This document shows, piece after piece, positions 5,862 to 7,358 of a stretch of 7,358 bases of DNA. The notes below the pieces were generated by a model. It had not been told where the DNA came from, made no database searches, and saw only the letters and a program-made list of their open reading frames with translations. Made by a program: the position numbers and the translations under genes. Numbering within the stretch: the first letter of the stretch is position 1; the number at the start of each line of letters is the position of its first letter. Source of the DNA: Lachnospiraceae bacterium (GTDB lineage: Bacteria > Bacillota > Clostridia > Lachnospirales > Lachnospiraceae); contig CAAEUM010000143.1 in the NCBI GenBank assembly GCA_900759225.1, forward strand, positions 1-7,358, read 5' to 3'.

Positions 5862-7139
5862 TTAAGCCAGAGCCTGCTCAATATCAGCAATTATATCAGC
5901 TGCGTCTTCAATACCCACACTTAAACGGATCATAGACGGGTCAACACCTGCCTCTACCAGCTGCTCATCTGTCAGCTGTCTGTGGGTATGGCTTGCAGGA
6001 TGAAGTACTGCTGTTTTAGAATCTGCCACATGAGTTTCAATGGAACACATTTTCAGCTTATCCATAAACTCGGCTGCCCCTGCTCTTCCACTCTTTAAGC
6101 CGAAGGAAATAACGCCGCAGGTGCCATTTGGCATATATTTCATGGCAAGCTCATGGTACTTATCCCCTTCAAGCCCCGGATAATTTACCCATGCCACATC
6201 CGGGCGGGCCTTTAAGTAGGAAGCTACCTTCATGGCATTCTCACAGTGTCTGGGCACTCTCAGATGAAGTGTTTCCAGGCCAAGGTTTAACAGAAATGCA
6301 TTCTGGGGTGACTGGATGGAGCCCAGGTCGCGCATAAGCTGTGACGTAGCCTTTGTTATGTATGCCAGCTTTCCAAACTTCTGTGTGTAAATAATGCCAT
6401 GGTAGGATTCATCCGGCTCTGTCAGGCAGGTAAAACGGTCATGGTGTGCTTCCCAGTCAAAGTTCCCGCTGTCAACAATACAGCCGCCTACTGATACTGC
6501 ATGACCATCCATGTACTTGGTTGTACTGTGGGTTACAATATCAGCTCCCCACTCAAAAGGACGGCAGTTAATAGGGGTTGCAAAGGTATTGTCCACGATC
6601 AGAGGAACCCCATGGCTGTGAGCCAGCTTTGCAAATTTTTCAATATCCAGCACTGTCAGCGCAGGATTTGCTATGGTTTCTGCAAACACTGCCTTTGTGT
6701 TTGGCCGGAATGCCTTCTCAAGCTCCTCCAGCGGTGCATCCTGGTTTACCAGGGTACACTCCACACCCATCTTGGGCAGAGTTACAGTAAACAGGTTTGT
6801 AGTGCCGCCATAAACAGCTGCTGTGCTGATGAGATGGTCACCTGCCTGACAGATATTCATAGCTGCATAAAAATTAGCTGCCTGGCCTGAGGAGGTCAGC
6901 ATTGCGCCGACGCCGCCTTCCAGCTCGCAGATTTTTGCTGCCACTGCATCATTGGTAGGGTTTGCAAGCCTTGTGTAGAAATATCCGTTTTCCTCTAAGT
7001 CAAAAAGACGGCCCATCTGCTCGCTGGTAGTATATTTAAAGGTAGTGCTCTGGTAAATTGGAAGCTGCCTTGGCTCCCCGTTTGCGGGCTCCCAGCCGCC
7101 CTGAATACAGATGGTATCTAATGAACGCTTTGTGCTCAT
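5862..7139 (-). CDS. metY: O-acetylhomoserine sulfhydrylase (PLP enzyme)
   Basis: This 425-residue cytoplasmic enzyme of the Cys/Met-metabolism PLP family joins O-acetylhomoserine with sulfide (or methanethiol) to form homocysteine (or methionine). The PLP lysine is Lys208 in THSTTKYMDGH. Asp183 (IVDNTFATP) contacts the pyridine nitrogen; SSGQAA (83-88) and Tyr110 (AVYGGTT) form the cofactor pocket; and FYTRLANPT (54-62) supplies the phosphate-binding Tyr and Arg from the partner subunit. The length and the insert around 225-265 (FDWEAHHDRFTCLTEPDESYHG) fit O-acetylhomoserine sulfhydrylase better than the shorter cystathionine enzymes. AGGAGG at 7153-7148, eight bases upstream, supports the ATG. 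The upstream gene's stop codon overlaps that site, so the two are cotranscribed. Only 30 bases separate its stop from the riboswitch, so read-through into the salvage operon is possible. No SAM riboswitch or T-box is visible in the 12-base gap upstream. Confidence 0.92.
   Translation of the reverse strand: MSTKRSLDTICIQGGWEPANGEPRQLPIYQSTTFKYTTSEQMGRLFDLEENGYFYTRLANPTNDAVAAKICELEGGVGAMLTSSGQAANFYAAMNICQAGDHLISTAAVYGGTTNLFTVTLPKMGVECTLVNQDAPLEELEKAFRPNTKAVFAETIANPALTVLDIEKFAKLAHSHGVPLIVDNTFATPINCRPFEWGADIVTHSTTKYMDGHAVSVGGCIVDSGNFDWEAHHDRFTCLTEPDESYHGIIYTQKFGKLAYITKATSQLMRDLGSIQSPQNAFLLNLGLETLHLRVPRHCENAMKVASYLKARPDVAWVNYPGLEGDKYHELAMKYMPNGTCGVISFGLKSGRAGAAEFMDKLKMCSIETHVADSKTAVLHPASHTHRQLTDEQLVEAGVDPSMIRLSVGIEDAADIIADIEQALA
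5890..5898 (-). promoter_or_regulatory. Possible extended -10 promoter for the queuine salvage operon, inside metY
   Basis: The minus strand reads TGATATAAT at 5898-5890, a perfect TATAAT preceded by the TGN of an extended -10 element, within the last dozen codons of metY. Transcription would begin near 5883, about 50 bases before the aptamer. No good -35 hexamer is seen at 16-18 bp, which extended -10 promoters can do without. The words are also ordinary codons (Ala-Asp-Ile-Ile), so chance is possible. Confidence 0.4.
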
Positions 7140-7151
7140 AGGTTTTTCCTC

Positions 7152-7358
7152 CTAGATTGTAATAAGTTCATATTCCTTATTTCCCAGACCAAGCTTTACC
7201 GCATGGTCGATACAGCTTCTCCAGTCTGTATCCGGATGTGCATCTATAAAGTGGTCATGGTGGCAGTGCTCCTGCTCTGCAAGGAAGCTTCCTGCCATAA
7301 CCGGCTGGCGGTTTACTGCATCTGCGCAAGCCACATCAAGGGCTACCGGGTCAAAGGA
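7152..7358 (-). CDS. C-terminal end of a DUF362-type (Fe-S centre) protein, partial
   Basis: Only the last 68 residues are in the window; the reading frame is open to the right edge, so the gene starts outside. The fragment begins SFDPVALDVACADAV and ends LGLGNKEYELITI, with a central DHFIDAHPDTDWRSCIDHA. This is the typical tail of DUF362-domain proteins, described as uncharacterised Fe-S centre proteins, in which a 'DPVALD-AC' segment follows a ferredoxin-like cluster region. The cluster region itself, if present, lies outside the window. The tail is rich in His (EHCHHDH), which could bind metal; that is speculation. Its TAG stop (7154-7152) overlaps the ribosome binding site of metY, so the two genes form one transcription unit. 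Biochemical function is not known to me. A link to sulfur or methionine metabolism is suggested only by the pairing. Confidence 0.7.
   Translation of the reverse strand, partial: SFDPVALDVACADAVNRQPVMAGSFLAEQEHCHHDHFIDAHPDTDWRSCIDHAVKLGLGNKEYELITI

Noticed and set aside
5832..5880. GCAGG/CCUGC pairing around the metY stop as a metY terminator
   Set aside because: The stem is five pairs with a long loop and no following U-tract.
6501..6890. Plus-strand open frame of 129 codons opposite metY
   Set aside because: It is antisense to conserved metY motifs including the PLP-lysine region, with no recognisable domain.
7140..7151. SAM riboswitch or T-box leader for metY
   Set aside because: The gap to the upstream gene is only 12 bases and is occupied by the ribosome binding site.

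Overview
The window looks like a piece of chromosome from an anaerobic, gut-type member of the Bacillota, probably class Clostridia and Lachnospiraceae-like. The reasons are the strong AGGAGG-type ribosome binding sites, tightly overlapping genes, a queuine-salvage gene set known from gut Clostridia, and moderate GC in the right-hand part. Species cannot be told from the sequence alone.

Layout. (a) 118-2558, plus strand, AT-rich: a PucR/CdaR-type transcriptional regulator followed after 23 bp by a LarA-family nickel-dependent 2-hydroxyacid racemase. Every catalytic and cofactor residue of the Lactiplantibacillus plantarum lactate racemase that I can recall is present, at the same residue numbers. 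(b) 2562-5831, minus strand, clearly GC-richer: a queuosine/queuine salvage operon. It is read from 5831 down to 2562 as preQ1-I-type riboswitch, intrinsic terminator (attenuator), queK (nucleoside hydrolase), qrtT (ECF transporter S component), queL (radical-SAM queuine lyase) and a TrmH/SpoU RNA 2'-O-methyltransferase. (c) 5862-7358, minus strand: metY (O-acetylhomoserine sulfhydrylase), preceded by the C-terminal end of a DUF362-type protein cut by the window edge. The two blocks meet tail to tail with only 3 bp between the larA and methyltransferase stop codons, and base composition changes abruptly there.

How the genes work together. QrtT would import queuine, or a related 7-deazaguanine, with a shared ECF module encoded elsewhere. 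QueK would release queuine from queuosine. QueL would convert queuine to preQ1, which tRNA-guanine transglycosylase can insert into tRNA. The riboswitch in front of queK would sense the product side of this pathway and stop transcription when it is abundant. The queK-qrtT-queL trio is a described system (queuine salvage in Clostridioides difficile and relatives), so it is not new. What looks unusual is the leader: the aptamer keeps the P1 stem, UUC, specificity C and A-rich tail of the classic preQ1-I class, but its loop lacks the UAG that normally forms P2. The terminator's left arm and loop are also complementary to the ribosome-binding region of queK. The QueK homologue has Asn where the classic nucleoside hydrolases have the catalytic His. 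The regulator-racemase pair at the left is a separate unit, possibly acquired, whose substrate is open.

No tRNA, rRNA, CRISPR array or insertion sequence was recognised. No stretch longer than 300 bases lacks a gene; the longest are 1-117 and 5711-5861, both described below.
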